NCBI RefSeq assembly: GCF_002208095.1
Contig: NZ_CP017990.1
Span: forward strand, 4,588,001 to 4,652,000
DNA from: Enterobacter cloacae complex sp. ECNIH7
Lineage (GTDB): Bacteria; Pseudomonadota; Gammaproteobacteria; Enterobacterales; Enterobacteriaceae
Length of the DNA: 64,000 bases
Direction of reading: 5' to 3'
Position 1 is the first letter of the stretch, and each line of letters opens with the position of its first letter. The translations under genes were made by a program, and so were the position numbers. The notes under the pieces are model-generated. The model made no database searches, was not told the DNA's origin, and saw nothing but the letters and a program-made list of their open reading frames with translations. This document shows positions 25,464 through 34,368 of this stretch, piece by piece.

Positions 25464-25986
25464 AGTAATTATCGCCAGCGCGATGCTGGCGACCAGTCTC
25501 CCCGCGCTTGCTGTAACGGGCGATACCGACCAACCGATCCATATCGAGTCTGATACCCAGTCTCTCGATATGCAGGGCAACGTCGTCACCTTCACGGGTA
25601 ACGTTGTCATGACTCAGGGCACCATCAAAATTAACGCCGACAAAGTGGTCGTGACCCGTCCGGGTGGCGAGCAGGGCAAAGAGATCATTGATGGTTACGG
25701 CAACCCGGCAACCTTCTACCAGATGCAGGACAACGGCAAGCCGGTGAAAGGTCACGCCTCGCATATGCACTACGAGCTGGCGAAGGACCTGGTCATCCTG
25801 ACCGGAAACGCGTATCTGGAACAGCTGGACAGCAACATTACCGGCGACCAGATCACCTATCTGGTGAAAGAGCAAAAAATGCAGGCTTCCAGCGAGAAAG
25901 GCAAACGCGTCACGACCGTACTGGTTCCGTCGCAGCTGCAGGACAAAGGCAAAGGCCAGGCCCCGGCACAGAAGAAGAGTAACTAA
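25432..25986 (+). CDS. lptA: LPS transport periplasmic protein LptA
   Basis: LptA oligomerises into the periplasmic bridge that carries LPS to LptDE. The 184-residue product from ATG 25432 (MKFKTNKLSLK) has a signal peptide of about 27 residues ending LPALA and the OstA-like jellyroll (IHIESDTQSLDMQGNVVTF). The C-terminal tail is rich in K, G and Q. The start lies inside lptC, as in E. coli; an ATG at 25411 adds seven residues ahead of the signal peptide and is less likely. Confidence 0.96.
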   Translation: MKFKTNKLSLKVIIASAMLATSLPALAVTGDTDQPIHIESDTQSLDMQGNVVTFTGNVVMTQGTIKINADKVVVTRPGGEQGKEIIDGYGNPATFYQMQDNGKPVKGHASHMHYELAKDLVILTGNAYLEQLDSNITGDQITYLVKEQKMQASSEKGKRVTTVLVPSQLQDKGKGQAPAQKKSN

Positions 25987-25992
25987 TTCGTT

Positions 25993-26718
25993 ATGGCAAC
26001 ATTAACTGCAAAAAATCTCGCGAAGGCCTACAAGGGCCGCCGTGTCGTAGAAGATGTCAGTCTGACCGTCAACTCCGGCGAAATTGTAGGGCTGCTCGGC
26101 CCTAACGGTGCGGGTAAAACCACCACCTTCTACATGGTCGTTGGCATTGTGCCGCGCGATGCCGGCAACATTATCATTGACGATGAAGACATCAGCCTTC
26201 TGCCGCTGCACGCGCGCGCGCGTCGCGGGATCGGCTACCTGCCGCAGGAAGCTTCCATTTTCCGTCGTCTCAGCGTTTACGATAACCTGATGGCGGTCCT
26301 GCAAATTCGTAACGATCTGACCAGCGAGCAGCGTCAGGATCGTGCCAACGAGCTGATGGAAGAGTTCCACATTGAGCATCTGCGCGACAGCCTCGGTCAG
26401 GCACTCTCCGGGGGTGAACGCCGTCGCGTTGAGATTGCGCGTGCGCTGGCTGCAAACCCGAAATTTATCCTTCTGGATGAACCCTTTGCCGGCGTTGACC
26501 CGATCTCGGTTATCGACATTAAACGCATCATTGAACACCTGCGTGACAGCGGGCTTGGCGTACTGATCACCGACCACAACGTCCGTGAAACGCTGGCCGT
26601 GTGTGAACGCGCGTATATTGTGAGCCAGGGCAACCTGATCGCCCACGGTACGCCGCAGCAGATCCTCGAAGACGATCATGTTAAGCGCGTCTATCTTGGG
26701 GAAGACTTCAGACTCTGA
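25993..26718 (+). CDS. lptB: LPS export ABC transporter ATP-binding protein LptB
   Basis: LptB is the cytoplasmic ATPase dimer that powers LPS extraction by LptFG. The 241-residue product has Walker [10 protein letters not shown] (36-44, Lys42), Q-loop, signature [14 protein letters not shown], Walker [13 protein letters not shown] and switch TDHNVRET. Its length equals E. coli LptB. It follows lptA by 6 bp and precedes rpoN by 47 bp. Confidence 0.98.
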   Translation: MATLTAKNLAKAYKGRRVVEDVSLTVNSGEIVGLLGPNGAGKTTTFYMVVGIVPRDAGNIIIDDEDISLLPLHARARRGIGYLPQEASIFRRLSVYDNLMAVLQIRNDLTSEQRQDRANELMEEFHIEHLRDSLGQALSGGERRRVEIARALAANPKFILLDEPFAGVDPISVIDIKRIIEHLRDSGLGVLITDHNVRETLAVCERAYIVSQGNLIAHGTPQQILEDDHVKRVYLGEDFRL

Positions 26719-26765
26719 TAGGGTAGAGGTAACGTAACGCCGAACCGGAGAAAAATGCTCTGAAC

Positions 26766-28199
26766 ATGAAGCAAGGTTTGCAATTAAGGCTCAGCCAACA
26801 ACTGGCGATGACGCCGCAGCTACAGCAGGCAATTCGCCTGTTGCAGCTGTCCACGTTAGAACTTCAGCAGGAGCTCCAGCAGGCGCTGGACAGCAACCCC
26901 CTGCTGGAACAAACCGATCTTCATGACGAGGTAGATACTCAGCAGTCACAGGATACAGAAGCGCTCGACACTGCGGATGCACTCGAACAAAAAGAGATGC
27001 CCGACGAGCTACCGCTGGATGCCAGCTGGGATGAAATCTACACCGCTGGAACCCCTTCCGGTACGCGTGCAGACTACCAGGATGATGAGCTACCGGTATA
27101 TCAGGGCGAAACCACCCAGTCACTGCAGGATTACCTGATGTGGCAGGTGGAACTCACCCCCTTCTCCGATACCGACCGCGCGATTGCCACGTCCATTGTC
27201 GATGCCGTTGACGACACCGGCTATTTGACCGTCACGCTGGACGATATTCTGGAAAGCATGGGCGACGACGAGATTGAGCTTGAGGAAGTCGAAGCCGTTC
27301 TGAAGCGCATCCAGCGTTTCGATCCGGTAGGCGTGGCCGCAAAAGATCTGCGCGACTGCCTGCTGATCCAGCTTTCTCAGTTCAGTAAAGAGACGCCATG
27401 GATCGACGAGGCGCGCTTAATCATCAGCGATCATCTGGATCTGTTGGCCAACCACGATTTCCGCTCCCTGATGCGCGTCACGCGCCTGAAGGAAGAGGTG
27501 CTGAAAGAAGCGGTGAATCTGATCCAGTCGCTCGATCCGCGCCCGGGACAGTCGATCCAGACCAGCGAGCCCGAGTACGTCATCCCGGACGTGCTGGTCA
27601 GAAAACACAATGACCGCTGGGTCGTTGAACTGAACTCAGACAGCATCCCTCGCCTGCAAATCAACCAGCAGTATGCCTCCATGTGCACCAGCGCGCGTAA
27701 CGACTCCGACAATCAATATATTCGCAGCAATCTTCAGGAAGCGCGATGGCTGATCAAAAGTCTGGAGAGCCGAAATGATACGCTGCTACGCGTCAGCCGC
27801 TGTATTGTCGAACAGCAGCAGGCGTTCTTTGAGCAGGGCGAAGAGTATATGAAACCGATGGTACTGGCGGATATCGCCCAGGCCGTCGAGATGCATGAAT
27901 CAACCATTTCCCGTGTCACCACGCAGAAGTATCTGCACAGTCCACGCGGTATTTTTGAGCTTAAGTATTTCTTCTCCAGCCATGTGAATACCGAGGGCGG
28001 CGGCGAAGCGTCGTCAACGGCCATTCGTGCCCTGGTGAAGAAGTTGATCGCCGCGGAGAACCCCGCGAAGCCACTAAGCGATAGTAAGTTAACCACCATG
28101 CTGTCCGATCAGGGTATTATGGTGGCACGTCGTACTGTTGCGAAGTATCGAGAGTCTTTATCCATTCCGCCGTCCAACCAGCGTAAACAGCTGGTCTGA
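26766..28199 (+). CDS. rpoN: RNA polymerase sigma-54 factor RpoN
   Basis: Sigma-54 directs polymerase to -24/-12 promoters that need AAA+ activators, including nitrogen assimilation genes. The 477-residue product (the E. coli length) has the glutamine/leucine-rich region I (1-55), an acidic region II (about 56-115), the core-binding region, helix-turn-helix and the RpoN box [10 protein letters not shown] close to the C-terminus. It heads the rpoN-hpf-ptsN-rapZ-ptsO cluster. Confidence 0.98.
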   Translation: MKQGLQLRLSQQLAMTPQLQQAIRLLQLSTLELQQELQQALDSNPLLEQTDLHDEVDTQQSQDTEALDTADALEQKEMPDELPLDASWDEIYTAGTPSGTRADYQDDELPVYQGETTQSLQDYLMWQVELTPFSDTDRAIATSIVDAVDDTGYLTVTLDDILESMGDDEIELEEVEAVLKRIQRFDPVGVAAKDLRDCLLIQLSQFSKETPWIDEARLIISDHLDLLANHDFRSLMRVTRLKEEVLKEAVNLIQSLDPRPGQSIQTSEPEYVIPDVLVRKHNDRWVVELNSDSIPRLQINQQYASMCTSARNDSDNQYIRSNLQEARWLIKSLESRNDTLLRVSRCIVEQQQAFFEQGEEYMKPMVLADIAQAVEMHESTISRVTTQKYLHSPRGIFELKYFFSSHVNTEGGGEASSTAIRALVKKLIAAENPAKPLSDSKLTTMLSDQGIMVARRTVAKYRESLSIPPSNQRKQLV

Positions 28200-28221
28200 C
28201 ACAACCGATAAGGAAGACACT

Positions 28222-28509
28222 ATGCAGCTCAACATCACTGGACAAAACGTCGAAATTACTGAGGCTTTACGCGACTTCGTGAACGCGAAGTTTGCAAAAC
28301 TCGAGCAGTATTTCGAAAGGATCAATCAGGTCTATATTGTGTTGAAAGTGGAGAAAGTGACTCATATCTCGGATGCCACCCTGCATGTTAACGGGGGTGA
28401 ACTGCATGCCAGTGCGGAAGGGCAAGACATGTACGCTGCTATCGACGGCTTGATTGATAAGCTTGCACGACAGCTCAATAAACATAAAGATAAACTGAAA
28501 CAACACTAA
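28222..28509 (+). CDS. hpf: Ribosome hibernation promoting factor HPF
   Basis: The short HPF form binds 30S in the mRNA/tRNA channel and, with RMF, promotes 100S dimers in stationary phase. The 95-residue product from ATG 28222 (MQLNITGQNVEIT, preceded by AAGGAAGA) has the E. coli length. The frame opens earlier, inside rpoN, but without homology. It follows rpoN by 22 bp; a stable hairpin lies between it and ptsN. Confidence 0.97.
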   Translation: MQLNITGQNVEITEALRDFVNAKFAKLEQYFERINQVYIVLKVEKVTHISDATLHVNGGELHASAEGQDMYAAIDGLIDKLARQLNKHKDKLKQH

Positions 28510-28537
28510 TTGTCCGGGCAGTTAACGGGTGCAGGAC

Positions 28538-28562
28538 GGCCTGTTGTGAAACACAACAGGCC
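28538..28562 (+). terminator. Stable intercistronic hairpin between hpf and ptsN
   Basis: GGCCTGTTGTG-AAA-CACAACAGGCC, an uninterrupted 11-bp stem with a 3-base loop, followed by ATTTGTAC rather than a T tract. It may be a weak terminator or an RNA processing/stability element that sets hpf above ptsN levels. Confidence 0.5.
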
Positions 28563-28591
28563 ATTTGTACAGTTAGCGCTTAGGTGAAATT

Positions 28592-29083
28592 ATGATGAAC
28601 AACGATTCCGCTCTTCAACTGAGCAATGTCCTTAACCAGGAATGTACCCGCAGTGCGGTTCACTGCCAGAGCAAAAAACGTGCGCTGGAGATCATCAGTG
28701 AACTGGCTGCCAAACAGCTGGGCCTGCCGCCGCAGGTGGTGTTCGAAGCGATTCTGACCCGTGAAAAAATGGGCAGTACCGGTATCGGCAACGGCATCGC
28801 GATCCCGCACGGCAAACTGGAAGAGGATACCCTGCGTGCCGTTGGTGTGTTTGTGCAGCTTGAAACACCCATCGCTTTCGATGCCATTGATAACCAGCCC
28901 GTCGATCTCCTCTTCGCGCTGCTGGTGCCCGCTGACCAGACAAAAACCCATCTGCATACGCTGTCGCTGGTCGCAAAACGTCTGGCCGATAAAACCATTT
29001 GCCGTCGACTGCGCTCGGCCCAAAGTGATGAAGAGCTCTATCAAATTATCACTGAAGCAGAAGGCAATCAGGATGATGCGTAA
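28592..29083 (+). CDS. ptsN: Nitrogen-PTS EIIA component PtsN
   Basis: EIIA-Ntr is the end acceptor of the regulatory PtsP-PtsO-PtsN phosphorelay and controls potassium transport and other targets. The 163-residue product has the E. coli length. The phospho-acceptor is His73 in AIPHGK, inside the PTS EIIA type-2 fold. It lies between hpf and rapZ; 45 bp separate it from rapZ. Confidence 0.98.
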   Translation: MMNNDSALQLSNVLNQECTRSAVHCQSKKRALEIISELAAKQLGLPPQVVFEAILTREKMGSTGIGNGIAIPHGKLEEDTLRAVGVFVQLETPIAFDAIDNQPVDLLFALLVPADQTKTHLHTLSLVAKRLADKTICRRLRSAQSDEELYQIITEAEGNQDDA

Positions 29084-29128
29084 CCAGGAGATGGCCTTCA
29101 CATCTGTTGTCCTGAGGAGAAACGGAAC

Positions 29129-29983
29129 ATGGTGCTGATGATTGTCAGTGGCCGTTCAGGGTCGGGGAAATCCGTTGCTCTGCGCGCCCTGGAAGACATG
29201 GGTTTTTACTGCGTCGATAACCTGCCGGTCGTGTTGTTACCCGACCTGGCCCGCACGCTGGCGGAGAGACAAACCTCTGCCGCCGTCAGTATCGACGTTC
29301 GCAACATGCCTGAATCGCCAGAGATCTTCGAACAGGCCATGAGCAACCTGCCTGACGCGTTCTCGCCTCAGCTGCTGTTCCTTGATGCAGACCGCAATAC
29401 GCTGATCCGCCGCTACAGCGATACCCGTCGCTTGCACCCGCTTTCCAGCAAGAACCTCTCTCTGGAGAGCGCTATCGATGAAGAGAGCGACCTGCTGGAA
29501 CCGCTGCGTTCTCGTGCCGACCTGATTGTCGACACCTCTGAGATGTCCGTTCACGAGCTGGCGGAAATGCTGCGTACCCGGCTGTTGGGTAAACGCGAGC
29601 GCGAACTGACGATGGTGTTCGAATCCTTCGGCTTTAAGCACGGTATTCCAATCGATGCGGATTACGTTTTCGACGTGCGCTTCCTGCCGAACCCGCACTG
29701 GGATCCGAAGCTGCGTCCAATGACCGGTCTGGATAAGCCGGTGGCGGCGTTCCTCGACCGGCACACAGAAGTACACAATTTTATCTACCAGACGCGAAGC
29801 TACCTTGAGCTATGGTTACCTATGCTGGAGACAAACAATCGTAGCTACCTGACGGTGGCGATTGGCTGTACCGGCGGTAAACATCGTTCGGTTTATATCG
29901 CCGAACAGCTGGCCGACTATTTCCGCTCGCGCGGGAATAACGTTCAGTCCCGTCATCGCACGCTGGAAAAACGTAAAACATGA
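29129..29983 (+). CDS. rapZ: RNase adapter protein RapZ
   Basis: RapZ (YvcJ family) binds the sRNA GlmZ and presents it to RNase E, adjusting glmS expression to glucosamine-6-phosphate level. The 284-residue product has Walker A GRSGSGKS at 8-15, Walker B-like segment, and a C-terminal domain ending [11 protein letters not shown] with basic RNA-binding residues. It overlaps ptsO by 4 bp. Confidence 0.97.
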   Translation: MVLMIVSGRSGSGKSVALRALEDMGFYCVDNLPVVLLPDLARTLAERQTSAAVSIDVRNMPESPEIFEQAMSNLPDAFSPQLLFLDADRNTLIRRYSDTRRLHPLSSKNLSLESAIDEESDLLEPLRSRADLIVDTSEMSVHELAEMLRTRLLGKRERELTMVFESFGFKHGIPIDADYVFDVRFLPNPHWDPKLRPMTGLDKPVAAFLDRHTEVHNFIYQTRSYLELWLPMLETNNRSYLTVAIGCTGGKHRSVYIAEQLADYFRSRGNNVQSRHRTLEKRKT

Positions 29984-30252
29984 CCGTAAAACAAACCGTT
30001 GAGATCACCAATAAGCTGGGTATGCATGCACGCCCGGCGATGAAGCTGTTCGAGCTGATGCAGGGTTTCGATGCCGAGGTTCTGCTGCGGAATGACGAAG
30101 GTACCGAAGCGGAAGCAAACAGCGTGATTGCGCTGCTGATGCTGGATTCCGCCAAAGGGCGCCAGATTGAGGTTGAAGCCACCGGTCCTCAGGAAGAGGA
30201 AGCTCTGGCGGCGGTGATTGCCCTGTTTAACGCAGGGTTCGACGAAGATTAA
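29980..30252 (+). CDS. ptsO: Phosphocarrier protein NPr
   Basis: NPr is the HPr-like carrier between PtsP and PtsN. The 90-residue product has phospho-acceptor His16 in LGMHARPAM and no Ser46 regulatory context of Gram-positive HPr. It overlaps rapZ by 4 bp and is the last gene of the cluster. The yrbL gene that follows in K-12 is absent: mtgA comes next after 39 bp. Confidence 0.97.
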   Translation: MTVKQTVEITNKLGMHARPAMKLFELMQGFDAEVLLRNDEGTEAEANSVIALLMLDSAKGRQIEVEATGPQEEEALAAVIALFNAGFDED

Positions 30253-30266
30253 GGTCTGCTATTCAG

Positions 30267-30290
30267 GCGGGTAGCGATGCGCTTACCCGC
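30267..30290. repeat. REP-like palindrome between ptsO and mtgA
   Basis: GCGGGTA-GCGATGCGC-TTACCCGC lies between the stop codons of two convergent genes. It fits the REP pattern and may also act as a transcript end. Confidence 0.6.
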
Positions 30291-30291
30291 T

Positions 30292-31017
30292 CTACATAAG
30301 ATTATTACGCTGCATAAACCCCTCTCCACCCAGCTGATTCATCTGGCGCATAATCCACGCCTGACGGCTTCGCACGTACCCTGATGGGGCGCTGGCCTTA
30401 AAGCGGATAGGGTTCGGTAACACAGCGGCCAGTAGCGCCGCTTCTGACATGCTCAGACGGCTGGCTGGCTTATTGAAATACCGCTGTGCGGCAGCTTCCA
30501 CGCCAAAAATACCGTCGCCAAACTCAGCGACGTTGAGATAGACGGTCAGAATGCGTTTTTTGCTCCAGACCGTTTCCATTCCCAGGGTCAACCCCGCTTC
30601 CAGCCCTTTTCGCAACCAGCTTCGACCATCCCACAGAAACAGATTTTTGGCCGTCTGCTGCGACAAGGTTGACGCACCGCGCACGCGGTTTTCATGGCGT
30701 TCGTTATGGGCTAGCGCCTTCTCAATGGCCGCCACGTCGAACCCCCAGTGCTCCGGGAATTTCTGGTCCTCCGCCGCGATGACCGCCAGCCCCATGAACG
30801 GTGAGATCTCGTCCATGCTCACCCAGTCAGAGTGGGCAACGTAGCCGAAATCGCCGCTGAACCACGCGCTAAGCTGGCGCTCAACCATAACGGCAGAGAA
30901 CGGAACCGGCATAATGCTGAATAAAGCCAGCCCGCCTCCCCAGAATACCGCCAGCACAAGTACGATGCGCAAGAGAAAACGTTTCACTCCTGCGCCTGCG
31001 GCAAATTTACGCCTCAT
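30292..31017 (-). CDS. mtgA: Monofunctional biosynthetic peptidoglycan transglycosylase MtgA
   Basis: MtgA polymerises lipid II glycan strands and associates with the divisome. The 241-residue product (E. coli 242) has one N-terminal membrane helix (about 13-35) and a GT51 domain with catalytic Glu83 in [10 protein letters not shown], then GGSTLSQQ-like [14 protein letters not shown]. It has no transpeptidase domain. It overlaps elbB by 4 bp on the same strand. Confidence 0.96.
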   Translation of the reverse strand: MRRKFAAGAGVKRFLLRIVLVLAVFWGGGLALFSIMPVPFSAVMVERQLSAWFSGDFGYVAHSDWVSMDEISPFMGLAVIAAEDQKFPEHWGFDVAAIEKALAHNERHENRVRGASTLSQQTAKNLFLWDGRSWLRKGLEAGLTLGMETVWSKKRILTVYLNVAEFGDGIFGVEAAAQRYFNKPASRLSMSEAALLAAVLPNPIRFKASAPSGYVRSRQAWIMRQMNQLGGEGFMQRNNLM

Positions 31018-31667
31018 TCAGTCAGCACCAGCACGCGAGCCACCAGCTTTTCAATACCTGAGGCCGCCTCAGCGATATTATTCGCCAGCATATACGCTGG
31101 CGTGGTGACAATTTTGTTATCTTCATCAACCACAATGTCATCAACCGGGCAAGGAACGTGCTCGCCCCCCATTTCCTCCACGATCTCCGCGGTATCAATA
31201 TCCGTCCCGATAGTCAGCCGCAGCGGGAAATCAAAAATCCTGGGCAGCATTGCCGGCGCGATGCAGATAAAGCCCTGCGGTTTTCCAGCCGCATGCATGG
31301 CCTGCGACAGCGCTTTAAGATGAGGATCGATCTGACACTCCGCTCCCTGCGCAGCAAAGGTACTGAGATTTTTGGCCGCCCCAAACCCACCCGGCACAAT
31401 GAGCGCATCAAGCTCTGTAGGGTCTGCCTGAATAAGAGGATGGATATCACCTCGCGCAATACGCGCGGCTTCAATCAGTACATTACGGGTTTCCGCCATC
31501 GGCTCGCCGGTCAGATGATTAATCACATCCGCCTGATTTTTGTCCGGCGCAAAACAAATAACCTCTGCTCCCTGCTTAGCCAGGGCCAGCAGCGTGATTA
31601 CGGCTTCATGTATTTCAGAACCATCGTAAACACCGCATCCGCTCAGCACGACACCAATCTTTTTCAT
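31014..31667 (-). CDS. elbB: DJ-1/PfpI-family isoprenoid biosynthesis protein ElbB
   Basis: ElbB is a 217-residue class I glutamine amidotransferase-like protein with glyoxalase activity reported in vitro; the early link to isoprenoid synthesis is weak. The product from ATG 31667 ([18 protein letters not shown]) equals E. coli ElbB in length, with the nucleophile-elbow Cys in [10 protein letters not shown]. The preceding codon is also ATG, so the start could be one codon earlier. It overlaps mtgA by 4 bp and is divergent from the arcZ sRNA gene. Confidence 0.94.
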   Translation of the reverse strand: MKKIGVVLSGCGVYDGSEIHEAVITLLALAKQGAEVICFAPDKNQADVINHLTGEPMAETRNVLIEAARIARGDIHPLIQADPTELDALIVPGGFGAAKNLSTFAAQGAECQIDPHLKALSQAMHAAGKPQGFICIAPAMLPRIFDFPLRLTIGTDIDTAEIVEEMGGEHVPCPVDDIVVDEDNKIVTTPAYMLANNIAEAASGIEKLVARVLVLTE

Positions 31668-31751
31668 CATGACAATCCTTTTCTGCAACTTGCTGAAGCA
31701 CATTAATAATTTTGATTAAAACGCTATGCTTCACACATTTCACTGATTCAT

Positions 31752-31780
31752 GTAACAAACCATTTAAGATTTGCTATCTT
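31752..31780 (+). promoter_or_regulatory. Promoter region of arcZ with -10 TATCTT
   Basis: A good -10 (TATCTT, 31775-31780) sits six bases ahead of the predicted ArcZ 5' end. The upstream TGTAACAAACCATTTAAG resembles an ArcA-P recognition sequence (TGTTA-type direct repeats), fitting the known ArcA repression of arcZ in E. coli. Confidence 0.5.
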
Positions 31781-31786
31781 ATCTGC

Positions 31787-31909
31787 GTGCGGCCTAAATT
31801 TTTCAGGCAGCGCCCTTTCGAAAATAACTTTATAAAACAGGCGCAGCCACGATTTCCGTGGTGTTGGCGCAGTATTCGCGCACCCCGGTTAAGCCGGGGT
31901 CATTTTTTT
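31787..31909 (+). ncRNA. arcZ: Hfq-dependent small RNA ArcZ
   Basis: ArcZ activates rpoS and represses flhDC and other mRNAs with Hfq. The sequence starts GTGCGGCC, and its 3' half contains GGTGTTGGCGCAGTATTCGC then the terminator CACCCCGG-TTAA-CCGGGG-type hairpin (31882-31900) with seven T, matching the conserved 3' part of E. coli ArcZ. Location between elbB and arcB, antisense to the arcB end, is also conserved. The last 10 bases overlap the arcB stop codon. The 5' half diverges. In the seed region the sequence is GATTTCCGTGGTGT where I recall CCCTGG in E. coli. Confidence 0.93.
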
Positions 31910-34233
31910 CTGGCGTCGACCCAGGCTTTAAGCACCGCCACATCGTTTTGCCACTCTTGTTTCATCTCTTCAACCCAATCACCCACGTTATCTTCCCATG
32001 CAGGTAAATCAGGCGACTGAATCTGTTGACCCAGCTGCTGCAGATGGCGTAAGCCGACCGAGCCGGCCGCACCTTTAATTTTATGTCCTTCTTCGACAAT
32101 GCCCTTCTGGTCCCGGGCGGTCAGGTTTGATTCCAGCACGCTCAGATAGCCCGGCATCATTTTTTCGAACACCGCCAGACCATCGGTAATCAGTTTCGGG
32201 CCGACCAGATCGATGTACTGCTCCAGCATCGCGGTATCGAGTATCGTTTGGGCTTTTGCGCTATCAGCAGACGTCATGGTGCTCTCCTCTTCATCACGGG
32301 TATCCCAGAACTTCTTAATCATGGCGGTCAGAGCAGGCACCGCCAGCGGCTTGCTGAGTACATCGTCCATACCGGCATCGAGATACTCTTTTTTATCTTT
32401 CAGCACGTTCGCCGTCAGCGCCACCAGCGGCGGCAGTTCGTCGGCCGCGTACTGACGCGTCAGCTCTCGAGAAATATCCAGCCCGGTCATATCCGGCAGC
32501 TGAATATCCAGCAGAACAAGATCGTATTCGCCCGGTTTAAACATCTCCAGCGCGGCCTTACCGGTCATCGCGACATCCACGCTGTTGCCCAGTTTTTCCA
32601 GCACCGAGCGCGCCACAATCACGTTCAGCTCAATATCTTCCACCAGCAGGACGTGCAGCGCGGGCAGCGGCATGTCGTCGTTTTCAAAGGTGTCTTCAAC
32701 CTCTTCCGCCACCGCCGGCGCATGGACCGTCAGCGTGAAGGTTGACCCTTTACCCGGCTGGCTGGCAACGGTGATATCGCCACCCATACTCTTCGCCAGC
32801 CGTTTAGAGACCGCCAGGCCAATGCCCGTTCCGGTCGCCGGTTTCCCGCCGTTGCTGTCCTTCACCTGGTAGTACATGGCGAAAATTTTGTCCTGCTCCT
32901 CCTGCGGAATACCTATCCCGGAGTCCTCCACCTCGAAGTGCAGCATGTCGCCTTCGTCATAGCGGATGCGCACCGCCACCTGCCCCTTCTGGGTAAATTT
33001 CACCGCGTTGCTGATAAGGTTCCACAGGATCTGGCGCAGACGCGTGCCGTCAGTCACCACTTTATGCGGCAGCGGCAGGGTTGGCTCCATGACAAAACTC
33101 AGTCCCTTCTGCTGCGCCTGCAGGCCGGACAGGTTTTCGAGGTCGGCAAGGAAGCTGGTGAAATCAACAGGCTGATTATCAAGCTGAACTTTACGGCGCT
33201 CCATCTTATCCATATCAATAATATCGTTGAAGATATTACCCAGCGTGACCGCTGAGACATGGATAGTCTTGAGGTATTTTTCCTGCTCTGCGGTCAGGTC
33301 GGTATCCAGCAGAATACGGCTCAGCCCGACAATGCCATTAAGCGGCGTACGCAGCTCGTGGCTGATGGTGGAGATAAAGGTCGTCTTATCACGGCTGGCG
33401 CGCTCCAGAGCGTCCTGGTAGCGCTTACGCTCGGTGATATCGCGGCCAAAGCCCATCAGGCCGTGGCGTTTCCCCACGCGGTCATAGTAGGGCACCTTAC
33501 GGATCTCAAAACAGGCTTTGCGTCCGTCCGGGTAATCCAGCCACTGTTCATAGGTCAGCGAGACGTTATGGCGGAATACTTTTTCGTCCGTCTCCATGAC
33601 CTTGGCCGCCGCTTCTTCAGAGTAAACGTCCTGCGGCTTCAGGTTAATCAGCTGCTTCTCGCTTTTCCCTGTGAGCAACTCCATCGCCCGGTTACAGCCG
33701 GAAAACTCTTTATCTTCATTACGGTAAAACACCAGATCCGGCGAAGCATCGAGGAACGACCGCAGGAAAGAGGATTGCTGCTCAAGCTGGATCTGCGTGA
33801 CCTCGCGCTCTTTCATTTCGATTTTCAGCTGCTCCAGCGTGGCCTGACGCTCGGCTTCCGCCTTCTCACGATCTGAAATCTCCTGATTCAGCTGCGCAAT
33901 GTTGTCTTTAAGCTGGACGTTGAGCTTCAGGTCGCGCTCGCGCATCTCTTCCAGTTTATCGACCAGTTTTGACAGGCGCTGACGGGACTCTTCCAGCTGT
34001 TCAACCACCACGGAAAGGAAATAGACCGCCCAGGGAGTAATGAGCAAGCCAAAGAATATGGAGCGGATAACGTCGATACTCTCGACCTGACCATGCAGAA
34101 CCATGGTGACGGCCATTTGCACGACAATGGCCAGAACGACCAGCGCCAGCGCAAGCAGCATGGAGAAACGCACCAGCCCAAGCTTCATCATCAGGTCGAC
34201 GTAATACTGGGCAAGCATTCGAATTTGCTTCAT
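31900..34233 (-). CDS. arcB: Aerobic respiration control sensor kinase ArcB
   Basis: ArcB is the tripartite hybrid kinase that phosphorylates ArcA when quinones are reduced. The 777-residue product (E. coli 778) from ATG 34233 (MKQIRMLAQYY) has two membrane helices (about 23-45, 58-77), a coiled coil, PAS domain, H-box ISHELRTPLNG near His292, catalytic N/G boxes, receiver with VLLDIQLPDM and a C-terminal HPt with GHKIKGAAGS. An AAGGGA lies upstream of the ATG; the open frame to 34263 was not used. In K-12 the next upstream gene is yhcC, but here lptG ends 135 bp upstream. Confidence 0.97.
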   Translation of the reverse strand: MKQIRMLAQYYVDLMMKLGLVRFSMLLALALVVLAIVVQMAVTMVLHGQVESIDVIRSIFFGLLITPWAVYFLSVVVEQLEESRQRLSKLVDKLEEMRERDLKLNVQLKDNIAQLNQEISDREKAEAERQATLEQLKIEMKEREVTQIQLEQQSSFLRSFLDASPDLVFYRNEDKEFSGCNRAMELLTGKSEKQLINLKPQDVYSEEAAAKVMETDEKVFRHNVSLTYEQWLDYPDGRKACFEIRKVPYYDRVGKRHGLMGFGRDITERKRYQDALERASRDKTTFISTISHELRTPLNGIVGLSRILLDTDLTAEQEKYLKTIHVSAVTLGNIFNDIIDMDKMERRKVQLDNQPVDFTSFLADLENLSGLQAQQKGLSFVMEPTLPLPHKVVTDGTRLRQILWNLISNAVKFTQKGQVAVRIRYDEGDMLHFEVEDSGIGIPQEEQDKIFAMYYQVKDSNGGKPATGTGIGLAVSKRLAKSMGGDITVASQPGKGSTFTLTVHAPAVAEEVEDTFENDDMPLPALHVLLVEDIELNVIVARSVLEKLGNSVDVAMTGKAALEMFKPGEYDLVLLDIQLPDMTGLDISRELTRQYAADELPPLVALTANVLKDKKEYLDAGMDDVLSKPLAVPALTAMIKKFWDTRDEEESTMTSADSAKAQTILDTAMLEQYIDLVGPKLITDGLAVFEKMMPGYLSVLESNLTARDQKGIVEEGHKIKGAAGSVGLRHLQQLGQQIQSPDLPAWEDNVGDWVEEMKQEWQNDVAVLKAWVDARKK

Positions 34234-34330
34234 AGAGGATCCCTTCACGACTTTATCGCTCAATAATACTCAAATTCAGGGCGAGGCGTTGAAGGTTGTG
34301 AGAAAAAGTGCGGGGTGAAACAGGAGATTA

Positions 34331-34358
34331 GCCTCGCTCCCGGTTAACCGGAAGCGAG
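34331..34358. terminator. Hairpin between lptG and arcB
   Basis: CCTCGCTCCCGG-TTAA-CCGGAAGCGAGG, a 12-bp stem with one mismatch, 11 bp after the lptG stop, without a T tract on either side. It is likely the end signal carried with lptG; it lies close to the left edge of the rearranged block. Confidence 0.5.
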
Positions 34359-34368
34359 GAGAGATCGA

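Noticed and set aside
31712..32020. A 102-codon plus-strand frame between elbB and arcB
   Set aside because: It covers the ArcZ sRNA gene and its promoter and continues antisense into arcB.
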